A stretch of DNA of 64,000 nt, taken from NCBI GenBank assembly GCA_964035545.1, contig OZ037770.1, forward strand, positions 15,722,642 to 15,786,641. Reading direction: 5' to 3'. The notes beneath the pieces are model-generated. The model saw only the letters and a list, made by a program, of their open reading frames with translations. It made no database searches and was not told the DNA's origin. This DNA comes from Bugula neritina. Its lineage: Eukaryota > Bryozoa > Gymnolaemata > Cheilostomatida > Bugulidae. Made by a program: the position numbers and the translations under genes. Below, piece after piece: positions 9,001-20,400 of the stretch; the first letter of the stretch is position 1, and every line of letters begins with the position of its first letter.

Positions 9001-11894
9001 GTATATATAGTATATAGGTCAGTGTATATAGTATATAGGTCAGTGTATATAGTATATAGGTCAGTGTATATAATATATAGGTCAGTGTATATAGTATATA
9101 GGTCAGTGTATATACATACCGGCTAGAGTTGAGGTAGCTAAGAGCAGTTGAACGTTTGTAAAGAGGTTCCTCTGTATCATCATAGTATGCTCTCTTCTAC
9201 AAAGTATTATGTAACAGTGTTTACTGTAAGTTATTGCTTACTTACACTGCACACACTTACATTGAATACACTTACACTGAACACACTTACACTGAATACA
9301 CTTACACTAAACACACTTACACTGAATACACTTACACTGAACATACTTACACTGAATACACTTACACTGAATACACTTACACTGAACACACTTACACTGA
9401 ACACACTTACACTGAACACACTTACATTGAATACACTTACACTGAATACACTTACACTGAATACACTTACACTGAACACACTTACACTGAACACACTTAC
9501 ACTGCACACACTTACACTGCACACACTTACACTGAATACACTTACGCTGAACACACTTACGCTGAACATACTTACACTGAATACACTTACACTGAACACA
9601 CTTACACTGCACACACTTACACTGCACACACTTACACTGCACACACTTACACTGAACACACTTACACTGCACACACTTACACTGAACACACTTACACTGA
9701 ACACACTTACGCTGAACATACTTACACTGAACACACTTACACTGAACACACTTACCCTCCTACGAGTTGAACTGTAGCTACTGGCTATGGCAGTACGTAG
9801 GTGGCCATCTCTCCTGGGAGTCAGCACGGGGGGAAGAGGCAGCACAGAGGGAAGTTCTCTGTTACTACTCACTCCACTGTTACTCTGCCCCTCACTGTCA
9901 GCGCCCAGTCTACTCGGCTGAGCGAACGTCTGCCCGTCAGCGCCAGGGGAGTGCTGCCTCACTCGCTTGCTGTCAGCGGCAGCACTCTGAGACTCGTCTG
10001 AATGCTGATTGGAGAGAATATCAGAGTCTGTGAGTTTCCGTTTAGCACCTGCTTTCTGTCTCAGTACGTCTATGATCTGAGTTGGTGGGGGGACTTCTCT
10101 CCTCCCCTGTATTACGCTCCTGTGATAGTCAGCAGTGTAAGTATAGTAGAATACAGTACATCAGTATATAGTACATCAGTATACCAGTATACCAGTATAT
10201 AAGTATATGAGTACGTCAGTATATCAGTATATAGTACATCAGTATATCAGTATACCAGTATATGAGTACGTCAGTATATCTGTATATAGTATATCAGTAT
10301 ACAAACTGATTAAACAACTTACAGAGGAGACTTTGGAGTTATGCTATCATTTCCAGGAATCCTGACCGAGTCACGAGAAGGATATACTGGTTTCCTGTTC
10401 GTTCTGTACCCAACAGACGGTATGAGACCTGCAATGGGAAAGTGTTGTAATAACACCCCTGCCATACCCTCTGCACCCCTGTCATACCCTCTACACCCCT
10501 GTCATACCCTCTACACTCCTGTCATACTCTCTACACCCCTGTCATACTCTCTACACCCCTGTCATACCCTCTACACCCCTGTCATACCCTCTACACCCCT
10601 GTCATACTCTCTACACCCCTGTCATACTCTCTACACTCCTGTCATACTCTCTACACCCCTGTCATACCCTCTACACCCCTGTCATACCCTCTACACTCCT
10701 GTCATACCCTCTACACTCCTGTCATACCCTCTACACTCCTGTCATACCCTCCACCCCTGCCATACTCTCTACACCCCTGTCATACCCTCTACACCCCTGT
10801 CATACCCTCTACATCTATGTCTCACTCTCTACACCCCTGTCATACCCTCTACACCCCTGTCATACCCTCTACACCCCTGCCATACCCTCTACACTCCTGT
10901 CATACCCTCTACACCCCTGTCATACCCTCTACACCCCTGAGATACTCTCTCTACACCCCTGCCATACCCTCTACACCTAGCACTCTCTCTTCCCTACCTA
11001 GCACTCTCTCTCCACCCCTAGCACTCTCTCTACACTCCTAGCACCCCCTCTACACTTTTAGCATCTTTGCTCTACACTCCTAGCACCCCCTCTACACCCC
11101 CTCACTGAAACTGCAACTGATACTGTGACTTACCTAGCCTGGATCTAGACAGGTTCTGTAGTATAGGACGTCTGGACGGCTCCGGCGCCAGCCTGAAGGA
11201 AGGGGGGTGGTGAGGTAGAGGATCAAACTCCATCTGGGAAAGTTGGTGGTACCTGTTTGACATGCCAGTATTGTGTCCATTCATAGAGCTACCTTGTGAC
11301 ACCTGCCAACACAAACCATGCACGGTCACTAGCTAGTAACGTCATGTGTCTCAGTGTAGACTGTTGTACAGTAGTGGTACTTACCTGGGGACACACCTTT
11401 GTAGACTTCAGCTGGAAGGAGCTCCCAGCTGCGGGTGGTGTCATGTGAGAGAGGGTGGATCTGGCAGACACGGGAGAGGTGGTGAGTGAGACACTGTCAC
11501 TGTCTGTACTGGGTACAGGGTCATGGCTAGAGGCTGCAGTAGGCAGGGAGTTGTCCTTACTTGCACTTTGTGTGTTGCTAGTTGAAGAACTGGAAGAGTG
11601 TACAGTGTTATAGAGTGTATAGTTCTATATAGTATACAGTGCTACATAGTAGATAATAACAGACTGAGACATGCATAGTGATACTAAAGACACAGCCTAC
11701 ATGAACTTATGTAATTATAGACAAGAGATGTGACCTATAAATCACTAGTTGACAGCTACTTGACACCCCCTTATTATCACCTAAACACATGGCGAATACT
11801 AAGTAGTCATTTCAGCACCTACACAGTTGAAGGTTGCTTTCTGTGACATGGAAATAGTATGAATTTGTAGCCCTTACCTGGCAGTATTACCCAT
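44..11894 (-). CDS. POM121: POM121-like FG-repeat nucleoporin (16 exons, 3' end outside window)
   Basis: Predicted nuclear pore protein. Coding exons, in transcript order (minus strand): 11894-11878, 11589-11385, 11302-11134, 10428-10323, 10119-9756, 9196-9120, 8888-8651, 8291-8130, 7880-7793, 7693-7572, 4025-3797, 2728-2662, 2234-1381, 1193-1029, 678-358, 226-44. All junctions are GT-AG and keep one frame (about 1122 codons so far). The N-terminal third is basic and Ser/Pro-rich; exon 5 ends in SSYSSTRRR, close to a signature remembered from vertebrate POM121, and exon 6 begins KRAYYDD. Exons 11-16 are rich in FG dipeptides (FTFGA, SVFG, SSLFGG, NFG), the permeability-barrier type. The proposed start ATG at 11894 has an in-frame TAG nine codons upstream. 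It gives MGNTASSS and no membrane segment, unlike vertebrate POM121. Nup153 was considered, but no RanBP2-type zinc fingers are present. Family call is likely; the first exon is less sure. Confidence 0.8.
300..346. repeat. Short AGAGTA-rich repeat in POM121 intron 15
   Basis: A few tandem copies of GGGTACAGAGTA-type sequence just before the donor of POM121 exon 15. It contains the ACAGAGTA core seen in many other arrays of this window. Confidence 0.6.
711..1026. repeat. CTA/GTA trinucleotide-type microsatellite, POM121 intron 14
   Basis: Impure trinucleotide tract (CTACTACTAGTACTACT and variants) that fills the intron up to the donor of exon 14. Confidence 0.85.
1215..1372. repeat. CAGACAGTGTGATACACA-type repeat, POM121 intron 13
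   Basis: Irregular tandem copies of GACAGACAGTGTGATACA fill most of the intron between exons 13 and 14. Confidence 0.8.
1575..2000 (-). repeat. Coding 51 bp minisatellite in POM121 exon 13 (FG repeats)
   Basis: About eight tandem 51 bp units, each encoding the 17-residue repeat TPTSSTAAPTSTFTFGA with small variations (F-T-F or F-S-F). The unit is a multiple of three, so copy number can change without loss of frame. This is part of the FG region. Confidence 0.95.
2255..2640. repeat. 21 bp minisatellite, POM121 intron 12
   Basis: About 17 units containing CTAGTACCTAGTAACTAACA. On the transcribed (minus) strand each unit contains TTACTAG|GTACTAG, an AG|GT boundary. Confidence 0.9.
2736..3790. 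repeat. 21 bp minisatellite, POM121 intron 11
   Basis: About 50 nearly identical units built on ATACAGAGTAGAGAGAGTAT. It fills the intron between exons 11 and 12. The same unit, inverted, forms the array at 59408-59733. Confidence 0.97.
4171..5097 (-). CDS. RING-finger protein (C3HC4), single exon, nested in POM121 intron 10
   Basis: Open frame of 308 codons from ATG 5097. An N-terminal C3HC4 RING is visible: C17-K-I-C20, C31-L-H33, C36-A-D-C39, C60-P-F-C63, the zinc-binding layout of E3 ubiquitin ligases that recruit an E2. The remainder (Ser/Thr-rich middle, then a Trp-rich stretch near residue 240) matches no family I recognise, and no B-box or NHL repeats are visible. It lies on the same strand as POM121, inside its 3.5 kb intron. 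The frame ends shortly after SKWLK, where AAG|gtgaga is a good 5' splice site in phase 0, the phase of POM121 exon 11. I see no AATAAA between the stop and that exon. The message may therefore be spliced further rather than ending at 4171. A stand-alone intronless gene is the alternative. Confidence 0.7.
   Translation of the reverse strand: MEARLTPIEQIREAVTCKICDQFRQLHVLSCLHRVCADCIKRLPYKEAIISGIKVIRRNCPFCRKTTTLKPGTTNPKCLLTAEVQDIVEQCSVGTDSKETQTIVNVAVNISTQTTRSCSQTKESCNQRNCQMLHLFNFPPQKSETTDSSDSFPYRTWSLCSSPAHSFDYAQLSVLVAQLSAIVQYGPSRYLTTSHPSDCTDNTERELMKLRKDNEDAVKHFRCVFKGSISWEQQRWWWTSLEQRGVEKTTPCGNAAFSESLDWFYRPGSNATNPSGLTAIQSMRLKTIQRVWPKQLYQSKWLKVRDVS
5722..6591 (-). CDS. RING-finger-like protein, single exon, nested in POM121 intron 10
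   Basis: Open frame of 289 codons with ATG at 6591. The N-terminus has C7-V-V-C10, C21-G-H23, C26-G-R-C29 and C46-L-D-C49, a compact C3HC4 RING layout, so an E3-ligase-type role is possible. Residues around 125-150 are charged and probably helical; the C-terminal half is Gln/Ser/Glu-rich and probably disordered. It sits 625 bp upstream of the other RING ORF on the same strand, so the two may be old tandem copies, although similarity outside the RING is not obvious. The frame ends GGAAAGCAG|gtttga, a possible weak donor. No canonical polyadenylation signal was seen just downstream. The product is not recognised beyond the RING. Confidence 0.6.
   Translation of the reverse strand: MDLLHDCVVCEVEAFMQVVQCGHWYCGRCWTELRVSAAQRDLRVSCLDCLQQFRRLQLQRELRSAPQPRSVNLLMTYSDSGTLTRFEATVIGYDSWDALPTRYGVCFNQNLAFQAQNTKAVAEHEDNLESSLARSASSLRRKVEETERAVSTCGDATEEEPTYESQVDQLRQESCEQVAHAFSLVTNGEDAAAGEADGGGMSADGHQSSVESREQLSKGRGQQLFNERGQQESGGTESQVHAAGNQREIKLATRRCSHNGGHYGSEAFSMFLPPFTGSVDPPGDNGKQV
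6935..7398. repeat. 30 bp minisatellite in POM121 intron 10
   Basis: About 15 units containing GAGTAGACAACTCCTGAGTG with minor substitutions. It lies upstream of the two nested RING ORFs. The 13-mer GAGTAGACAACTC also occurs in the array at 56125-56455. Confidence 0.95.
7900..8110. repeat. ATCACTCAGTACTATACAGA-type minisatellite, POM121 intron 8
   Basis: About ten units of 18-20 bp, alternating with and without an extra AG (ACAGAGTA or ACAGTA). Confidence 0.9.
8290..8640. repeat. 20 bp AT-rich minisatellite, POM121 intron 7
   Basis: About 17 units of ATAATACAGTATAGTATATA fill the intron between exons 7 and 8. Confidence 0.92.
8893..9117. repeat. 21 bp minisatellite, POM121 intron 6
   Basis: About eleven units containing GTGTATATAGTATATAGGTC. 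They fill the intron between exons 6 and 7. Confidence 0.92.
9238..9755. repeat. 15 bp minisatellite carrying GTAAGTG, POM121 intron 5
   Basis: About 34 units. On the transcribed (minus) strand the unit is GTAAGTGTGTTCAGT, and the first copy is the real 5' splice site of exon 5 (AGGAGG|gtaagtg). Confidence 0.95.
10135..10305. repeat. CAGTATATCAGTATAC-type repeat, POM121 intron 4
   Basis: Irregular short-period repeat (AGTACATCAGTATA, ACCAGTATA) filling the small intron between exons 4 and 5. Confidence 0.8.
10455..11100. repeat. 20 bp minisatellite, POM121 intron 3
   Basis: About 26 units of CTCTACACCCCTGTCATACC, decaying into CTAGCACTCTCTCTACACTC-type copies after about 10970. Confidence 0.93.
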
Positions 11895-14488
11895 TTGACC
11901 AGATAGAAAGAAGTCCTACTCTCTGAAGGACACTCCTACACCTATTAATGATATAGTATAACTCAAATGAGAAAATAAGGTGTAATTCTATAGAGCTTAT
12001 ATTTAGTGATTAAAATTTATAGTTGATATTTGATAACCCTGGGGTGTTTTATTACACATTCCAGCGTGGAATAGGTCTAGGAAATTCTTAGCAATCTGAC
12101 ATTAAATAGCTATGAATCTGAAGCCTTTGAGTCAGTCATATTCACAATGATACCAACAAATTAGGCTCCAAGACTGGGTTGAAAACTTTATGCTTTAAAA
12201 AATAGATAAAATGATACAGCGTAAAAGAGTAGTGTGACAGATACACACGACTTGGTTATACAGAGTTTGAGAACAGTGACAGTGCAACTCTGTTATACTC
12301 GCACTGAAACTCAGCCTGGCTTATATTTAGCACAAGTATCACTGCTATGTAATAAAAAACTTCAACATGAGCAATAGCTTTAAGTTCAAACATGTGTAAA
12401 TGTAAATGCCTATGGGCTATGGCAATATTTGTAATAACTTTGACATAACCAAAGTGACAACAAGCAGCATATCTGTTAAAAAAAAGTATTTCGGACTAAG
12501 AACACATATTCATATTGCCACTTATGCTTTGGTCAGTTTGGTGGCAGTGCTTATGATCATAATGAAAATCAAAATGATTTGATCATTTAAATGTTTAACT
12601 TTAAGTTTAAGCATTAAATTTAATTAAACACACAATTTAATAGTAACTATTACATTTACTATAACTAACAAGTAACATTTACAGTTATACTTAGTCTGAC
12701 AGACTTAGTCTTAATCTTATGTAATTGAGAATCGCTCAAAATCATTCTGGTTTTCAATCTCATTCTGCATTCAAAATCAATTTGAATTTCTCGAAAGAAC
12801 TAGAAGTTGAACTAGAAGTTGATATAAATTTATATATTCAAGTTGGATATTAACCAAAATAAAATAGAACTAAAACTTATAATAAACAATAAGCACTACA
12901 TTTATTTCGATATTTATAGGAAATTTTCAATTTCACCAAGTAGTTTTAGTAACTACTAAGTGTAATGACTAATATAGCTATAGTAATTAATAATAACTAA
13001 TAACTAACATGCAAATTTCACGATTCCAGCATTTGTAAATTAATATGGCGGGTTTTAGGACCGCGCTTAATATTAAGTGATTCCCGTAAAATTTGCTATT
13101 ATAAAGAGTTGTCTTTTTAATATCTAGCCCGTAAATTACTGTCGCAGTTCTTCAATGAAATTAGGGTGTCAACTATAAGACACCCGCATACCGCTAAAGA
13201 CCGTGTAATTTGGGTGTAATTAAATAATGGCGCCAGTCTTAAACTTAAATGTTGATTACAGTTAAACTTGATCACCAAGGCAAATCTACTCCATATGGTT
13301 TCTTTAATAAGTTGTTGTTAAAAACTTATTCAACGATATTCACAATATTATCATTATGAAACTATAATAATAGTAATTATAATAGATATTTACTTGAAGT
13401 TGATACTGATAGCGTAGCTGTAGCGTCGAAAGTTCAAGTTGAAATCAGAAGGAGAATCAGAATGACTTAAAAATAAAAGTTAAATTTAATCAGTTAAACT
13501 GAATGAAAATACTCATACTCATAGTGAAAGTGATACTCCTAGTCATAGACATACTGATACTCAAAGTAAAACAGAGTGAGAGTCTAAGAGTAACTGTAAG
13601 TCACTCTCAGTCTTGTTGAGAGTGAGGGAGAGTAAGACTAACAGTGTCAGTAAGTGTAACTGTTAGTGTTATTGTTAAACTTAGAATTTCTATTAAAGGG
13701 ACTCTCGCTCTAATTACTGACTAACTCTTAGTAGAAAACAAATGTGAGGCTAGGCAGTATTGGTAAATTTATACTAAATTATATTTACTACTGCTAGGCT
13801 AATAATAATACTTGTGATTGTAGTAACAGTGATTGTCATTGTACTTTGTAGTGATAGTGATACTAATAGAGTAATATTAGTGCTACTATTAGTAGTAATG
13901 CTAATTGTAGTAGTGGTAGTAGCAGTAGTAGTAGTTGCTTTTCTAGCATGACTTGGTTAAAAATGATGATTTCTCTTTCAGTTTTGGTCACTTATCTTAT
14001 GCAACAAGTATTAACTGTTATTATAACTGTAACTATACCAATATGTAAATCACAAATGATTAATTTTTTTTATTTTTTGAAATTTGTCTACCAAATTCAA
14101 CTCGACTGATAGTAGCCTAATAGTCATATTACTAAACCAATCATTCTGAGATATGTCAATACCATACGATAAATTATTGATACTTGCTTCTAGGGATGTC
14201 ATAAGGTTATAAAATATCATGAGATATTTCAACTTATGGTAATTGTTTCAGTAATGATAAAAAGCAACAGGGCTTTTACTGCCTCCATCGTACATTTCAA
14301 TAGCCAATGTGGCTATGTGTGTCTCCTTTGTTCAACAATGTTGTAACATATATACTTGTTAGGCATTATTCTTGGCATGGCTGTAGTCTGACAAAATATC
14401 TTAAACTACTTGTAATGTTACCAGTATGTTATCTACTCCTGTGTATAGCAATGCTTAGACTTATCTTCTCTTTTAGTTTGTAGAAAGT
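11895..14488. promoter_or_regulatory. Intergenic region between divergent POM121 and NCAPD2, probable bidirectional promoter
   Basis: About 2.6 kb of AT-rich DNA separates the first POM121 coding exon (minus) from the first NCAPD2 coding exon (plus). I see no supported coding exon. Two GC-rich islets stand out: ATGGCGGGTTTTAGGACCGC near 13045 and AATAATGGCGCCAG near 13223. Both resemble E2F and YY1-type promoter elements (GGCGGG, GGCGCC, ATGGCGG). The pyrimidine tract and AG just before 14473 suggest the NCAPD2 5' UTR is spliced. Stretches near 13500-13950 are degenerate TAGT/AGTG-rich simple sequence. The promoter role is inferred from position and motifs only. Confidence 0.4.
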
Positions 14489-17400
14489 ATGGAGTTTTCT
14501 GTTCCTATTAGTTTTGCTGACTTGAAAACCAAGCAGCACCCTAATGACTACTCTGTGTCAGATGTTATTTCAGCCCGATTACTGCCAACTAAAATAGCAG
14601 GTACCGTTAGCACACAGCATTATTTAGCTTTTGGCTCAAGTATAAAAAAAATATCACAGAAAAATAAGCACAATCTTATTATCAATTTTTGGAAACTTCA
14701 ATTTACAAGACATGAAGCTGTGTGGAATTTGTTTGTAGAACTAAGATCTGATCTGAAGCAGTTTGACCACAGCACAGTCCTGACTCACTTTGACACTCTG
14801 TACAGCGTGCTCTGGTAAGTGTCACTATGTATATGACACTCTGTAGCTACAGTGTGCTCTGGTAAGTGTCGCTATGTATATGACACTCTGTACAGTGTGC
14901 TCTGGCAGGTGATATATATGGCACTCTGTGCAGTGTGCTCCGGTAAGTGTCACTATGTATATGACACTCTGTGCAGTGTGCCCTGGCAGGTGATATATAT
15001 GACACTCTGTACAGTGTGCTCTGGCAGGTGATATATATATGACACTCTGTACAGTGTGCTGTGGCAGGTGATATATAATCTATTTCCTTCTATTATATGC
15101 AGTGCTGAAAATGACCAGGAAAACACAACTCTGGAATCTGCGTGGTCTTGTCTTCTGAAATGTGAGTATTTACCAGCCGTCTACATCACTAGTTATTCCA
15201 CTACTAGTTATTTCACTGCTAGTTATTCCACTACTAGTTATTCTACTAGTACTAGTTGTTACACTACTAGTTATTCCACTACTAGTTATTCCACTACTAG
15301 TTATTCCACTACTAGTTATTCCACTACTAGTTGTTACACTACTAGTTATTCCACTACTAATTATTCCACTACTAGTTATTCCACTACTAGTTATTCCACT
15401 ACTAGTTATTCCACTACTAGTTGTTCCACTACTAGTTATTCCACTACTAGTTATTCCACTACTAATTATTCCACTACTAGTTATTCCACTACTAGTTATT
15501 CCACTACTAGTTATTCCACTACTAGTTGTTACACTACTAGTTATTCCACTACTAGTTATTCCACTACTAGTTATTCCACTACTAGTTATTCCACTACTAG
15601 TTATTCCACTACTAGTTATTCCACTACTAGTTGTTACACTACTAGTTATTCCACTACTAGTTGTTACAATGCTAGTTGTTACATTGCTAGTTATTCCACT
15701 ACTAGTTATTTCACTACTAGTTATTCCACTACTAGTTGTTACACTATCAGTTGTTACACTATCAGTTATACTACTACCAGTTATACAACTATCAGTTAAT
15801 CCACTACTAGTTATAACTATGACAGTACAGAGTGTATTGTTAGGTTTGGGGAAGCTGTACGAAGCTCTGGATGGGAACTGCGTCAAGATGGCCGACTCAT
15901 CTCTCCGCACCAGCCTCGCTATGAGTATTTACCTCACCACTGAGTACGTGGATAGACTAGAAACGCTGTCTAACAAACCCACCACCGAGCAGATTGTAGC
16001 TGGCAAGAAGGTGCGGTAGATACACCATGTCAATTAGTCTAAGTAGTATTACTGTAGTATTACTATGTGATTCACTGCAGAATGTCTGTTGTAGAAAGGA
16101 AAGCGTAAAGTTGAATCTGCAGACAATATGTCAATAGACTGGACTATGGAGAGATGTAAGTCAGTGAAGTGTTTGACTAAGTTGATGAGTTTACCTATAC
16201 AGAGGTTGTGGGAGCCTCCAGTGGTCGACCAGAATCTCATCAAGTATGTTATATTACTATATGTTTATATTACTATATTTTTGTATTACTATATGTTTAT
16301 ATTACTATATGATTATATTATCATATGTTTATATTACTATATGTTTATATTACTATATGATTATATTACTATATGTTTATATTATCATATGTTTATATTA
16401 CTATATGTTTATATTATCATATGTTTATATTACTATATGTTTATATTACTATATGCTTATATTACTATATGTTTATATTATTATATGTTTATATTATTAT
16501 ATGTTTATATTACTATATGTTTATATTACAGTTGCATTGGTAGTTGCTGCTTTAAGCTGCTACACAATCCAGTCACTGCTAAGTTGAAGGACACAAAGGA
16601 AGAGATTTTCCATCTGATAGGAATTCTGGTGAAACGCCACAAATACAGCCTAAGTAAGTATATACACTGTGTAGAGTAAATATATACTGTGTAGAGTAAG
16701 TATACACTGTGTAGAGTAAGTATATACTGTGTAGAGTAAGTATATACCGTGTAGAGTAAGTATATACCGTGTAGAGTAAGTGTATACTGTGTAGAGTAAG
16801 TATATACCGTGTAGAGTAAGTATATACTGTGTAGAGTAAGTATATACTGTGTAGAGTAAGTATACACTGTGTAGAGTAAGTATATACTGTGTAGAGTAAG
16901 TATACACTGTGTAGAGTAAGTATATACTGTGTAGAGTAAGTATATACTGTGTAGAGTAAGTATATACCGTGTAGAGTAAGTATACACTGTGTAGAGTAAG
17001 TATATACACTGTGTAGACTAAGTATATACTGTGTAGACTAAGTATATACCGTGTAGAGTAAGTATATACCGTGTAGAGTAAGTATATACCGTGTAGAGTA
17101 AGTATATACTGTGTAGAGTAAGTATATACTGTGTAGAGTAAGTATACACTGTGTAGAGTAAGTATATACTGTGTAGAGTAAGTATACACTGTGTAGAGTA
17201 AGTATATACTGTGTAGAGTAAGTATATACTGTGTAGAGTAAGTATATACCGTGTAGAGTAAGTATACACTGTGTAGAGTAAGTATATACACTGTGTAGAC
17301 TAAGTATATACTGTGTAGACTAAGTATATACCGTGTAGAGTAAGTATATACCGTGTAGAGTAAGTATATACCGTGTAGAGTAAGTATATACTGTGTAGAG

Positions 17401-20400
17401 TAAGTATATACCGTGTAGAGTAAGTATATACCGTGTAGAGTAAGTATATACTGTGTAGAGTAAGTATACACTGTGTAGAGTAAGTATATACACTGTGTAG
17501 ACTAAGTATATACTGTGTAGAGTAAGTATATACTGTGTAGAGTAAGTATACACTGTGTAGAGTAAGTATACACTGTGTAGAGTAAGTATATACACTGTGT
17601 AGAGTAAGTATATATGCTGTGTAGAGTAAGTATATACACTGTGTAGAGTAAGTATATATGCTGTGTAGAGTAAGTATATACCGTGTAGAGTAAGTATATA
17701 CCGTGTAGAGTAAGTATACACTGTGTAGAGTAAGTATATACTGTGTAGAGTAAGTATATACCGTGTAGAGTAAGTATACACTGTGTAGAGTAAGTATATA
17801 CTGTGTAGAGTAAGTATATACCGTGTAGAGTAAGTATACACTGTGTAGAGTAAGTATATACTGTGTAGAGTAAGTATATACTGTGTAGAGTAAGTATATA
17901 CTGTGTAGAGTAAGTATATACCGTGTAGAGTAAGTATACACTGTGTAGAGTAAGTATATACTGTGTAGAGTAAGTATATACTGTGTAGAGTAAGTATATA
18001 CTGTGTAGAGTAAGTATATACTGTGTAGAGTAAGTATATACTGTGTAGAGTAAGTATATACTATGTAGAGTAAGTATATACCGTGTAGAGTAAGTATATA
18101 CCGTGTAGAGTAAGTATATACCGTGTAGAGTAAGTATACACTGTGTAGACTAAGTATATATTTCTCAGGCGCAGCTGTACAAGCTCTAGAGTCGATGAAG
18201 TCCTTTGAACACATGGCGTCTACTATGGCTGAATGTCTCTCTGTTATCACTCGGGAATTCTCATTTCCTCGCACGGCTCAGGATCTCATCAGGTGGGTAG
18301 AGTTACTCCCCTGTCCGTATTCTCCCCCCTGTCTCTGCTCTGTATCCTCCCTCTCCCTTTGCTCTGTATCCACCACTGTCTCTGCTCTGTACCCACCCTG
18401 TCTCTGCTCTGTATCCTCCCCTGTCTCTGCTCTGTATCCCCCCTGTCTCTGCTCTGTATCCTCCCCTCTCTCTGCTCTGTATCCTCCCCTGTCTCTGCTC
18501 TGTATCCTCCCCTCTCTCTGCTCTGTATCCACCACTGTGCTGTATTCTGCAGGGAAATCAGCTCGCTGTCAGCCGACTACCTCCAGAAAGACTCTGTCGC
18601 TGCCAAGTCTTACTCCGTTTTCCTCACCGAAGTTGCTGACCTGATGCCGGACGTGCTGCTCCCTCTCATCTCCCTCCTTCTCCCCCTCCTCGAGTCCGAC
18701 CCTTTCTCCCTGCGTAACGCCATGCTGTCGGTTCTCGGCAAACTCATCACCAACGTGCTGACGGGGGACGAGCTGAACGCCAACCAGAAGAAGATGAGAG
18801 AAGAGTTCATTGACGCGCTGTGTGAGCACGTGCACGACTGTCACGGCTTCGTGCGCTCCAAGGTGCTGCAAGTCATCACCTCTCTGGTAGACTCACTTCC
18901 TGTGACCAGGTACAGCGAGGTTGGGCAACTCACTCTTGGCAGACTCAATGATCGGCTGCCCAACGTCAGGAAATACGCTCTGCAACTCCTCACCACCCTG
19001 ATATCCCACAATCCCTACGGCGCCACCGTGAGTATCTACGTCAGTGTGATCAGCTGATACAGTAATATATTATATAATCAGCTGATATAGTAATATATTA
19101 CTATATCAGCTGATATAGTAATATATTATATAATCAGCTGATATAGTAATATATTACTATATCAGCTGATATAGTAATATATTATATAATCAGCTGATAT
19201 AGTAATATATTACTATATCAGCTGATATAGTAATATATTATATAATCAGCTGATATAGTAATATATTATATAATCAGCTGATATAGTAACATATTATATA
19301 ATCAGCTGATATAGTAATATATTATATAATCAGCTGATATACTAATATATTATATAATCAGCTGATATAGTAATATATTATATAATCAGCTGATATAGTA
19401 ATATATTATATAATCAGCTGATATACTAATATATTATATAATCAGCTGATATAGTAATATATTATATAATCAGCTGATATAGTAATATATTATATAATCA
19501 GCTGATATACTAATATATTATATAATCAGCTGATATACTAATATATTATATAATCAGCTGATATACTAATATATTATATAATCAGCTGACAGACAAGGAA
19601 CTGGTTGAGACGCTGGAGAGCGAGACATCAAAGCTAACAGAACTTAAGTCTAGAGCTCAAAGGAGTCTGACAGCTGTGATATCTCCAGCCGAGATCTGGG
19701 AGGCCATGTTACCAGAAGTGAGTCGCTACTTCCTGTCGTATCTATATGCTCCTCAAACATCTTCCGCCACTTCCTCTCATCTTCCTTTCTGTCACTCAGC
19801 ACTTGGTTGTCTCATCACAAAGCTGTACATCTGCTGAATCCACCTAACAGAGTGATGTGAATATATTGTTATGTTCAAGTAATAATACTCGTTAGATATT
19901 CTTGTCCTACCTCATAGTTTCATGTCTTCCTACAACTTTATGATTGGTTTGTGTACAATACATGGGGTTCAGTTCATTTCCTGTTTCCTGGGAGACACTC
20001 ATCTCTGAGTTATGCTATTCTATTCCTGTTTGTATATCTCGTACAGACTGTGTCAGCTGTTGAGGAATGTCTGAAGGAGAACCCAGAGAAATTAGAAGAA
20101 GACTCCGTAGTATTGGAGAGTGATGCCACAGTAGACAGGTACTGAACTGTGACTAGTACTAAACTGTGACTAGTACTATACTGTTACTAGTACTATACTG
20201 TGACTATTACTACACTGTGACTAGTACTAAACTGTGACTAGTAGTATACTGTTACTAGTACTAAACTGTTACTAGTACTATACTGTCACTAGTACTAAAC
20301 TGCTACTAGTACTATACTGTTACTAGTAGTACACTGTGACTAGTACTATACTGTGACTAGTACTATACTGTCACTAGTACTAAACTGCTACTAGTACTAT

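Noticed and set aside
6867-9777. Repetitive open frames in several POM121 intron arrays (HSGVVYSIVS, TLTLNTLTLN, VFSVSVFSV)
   Set aside because: They are translations of minisatellites with periods divisible by three and have no link to the spliced protein frame.
15056-18274. Open frames on both strands through NCAPD2 introns 2, 4 and 5
   Set aside because: Products are pure repeat translations. The NCAPD2 frame closes exactly when these segments are spliced out.
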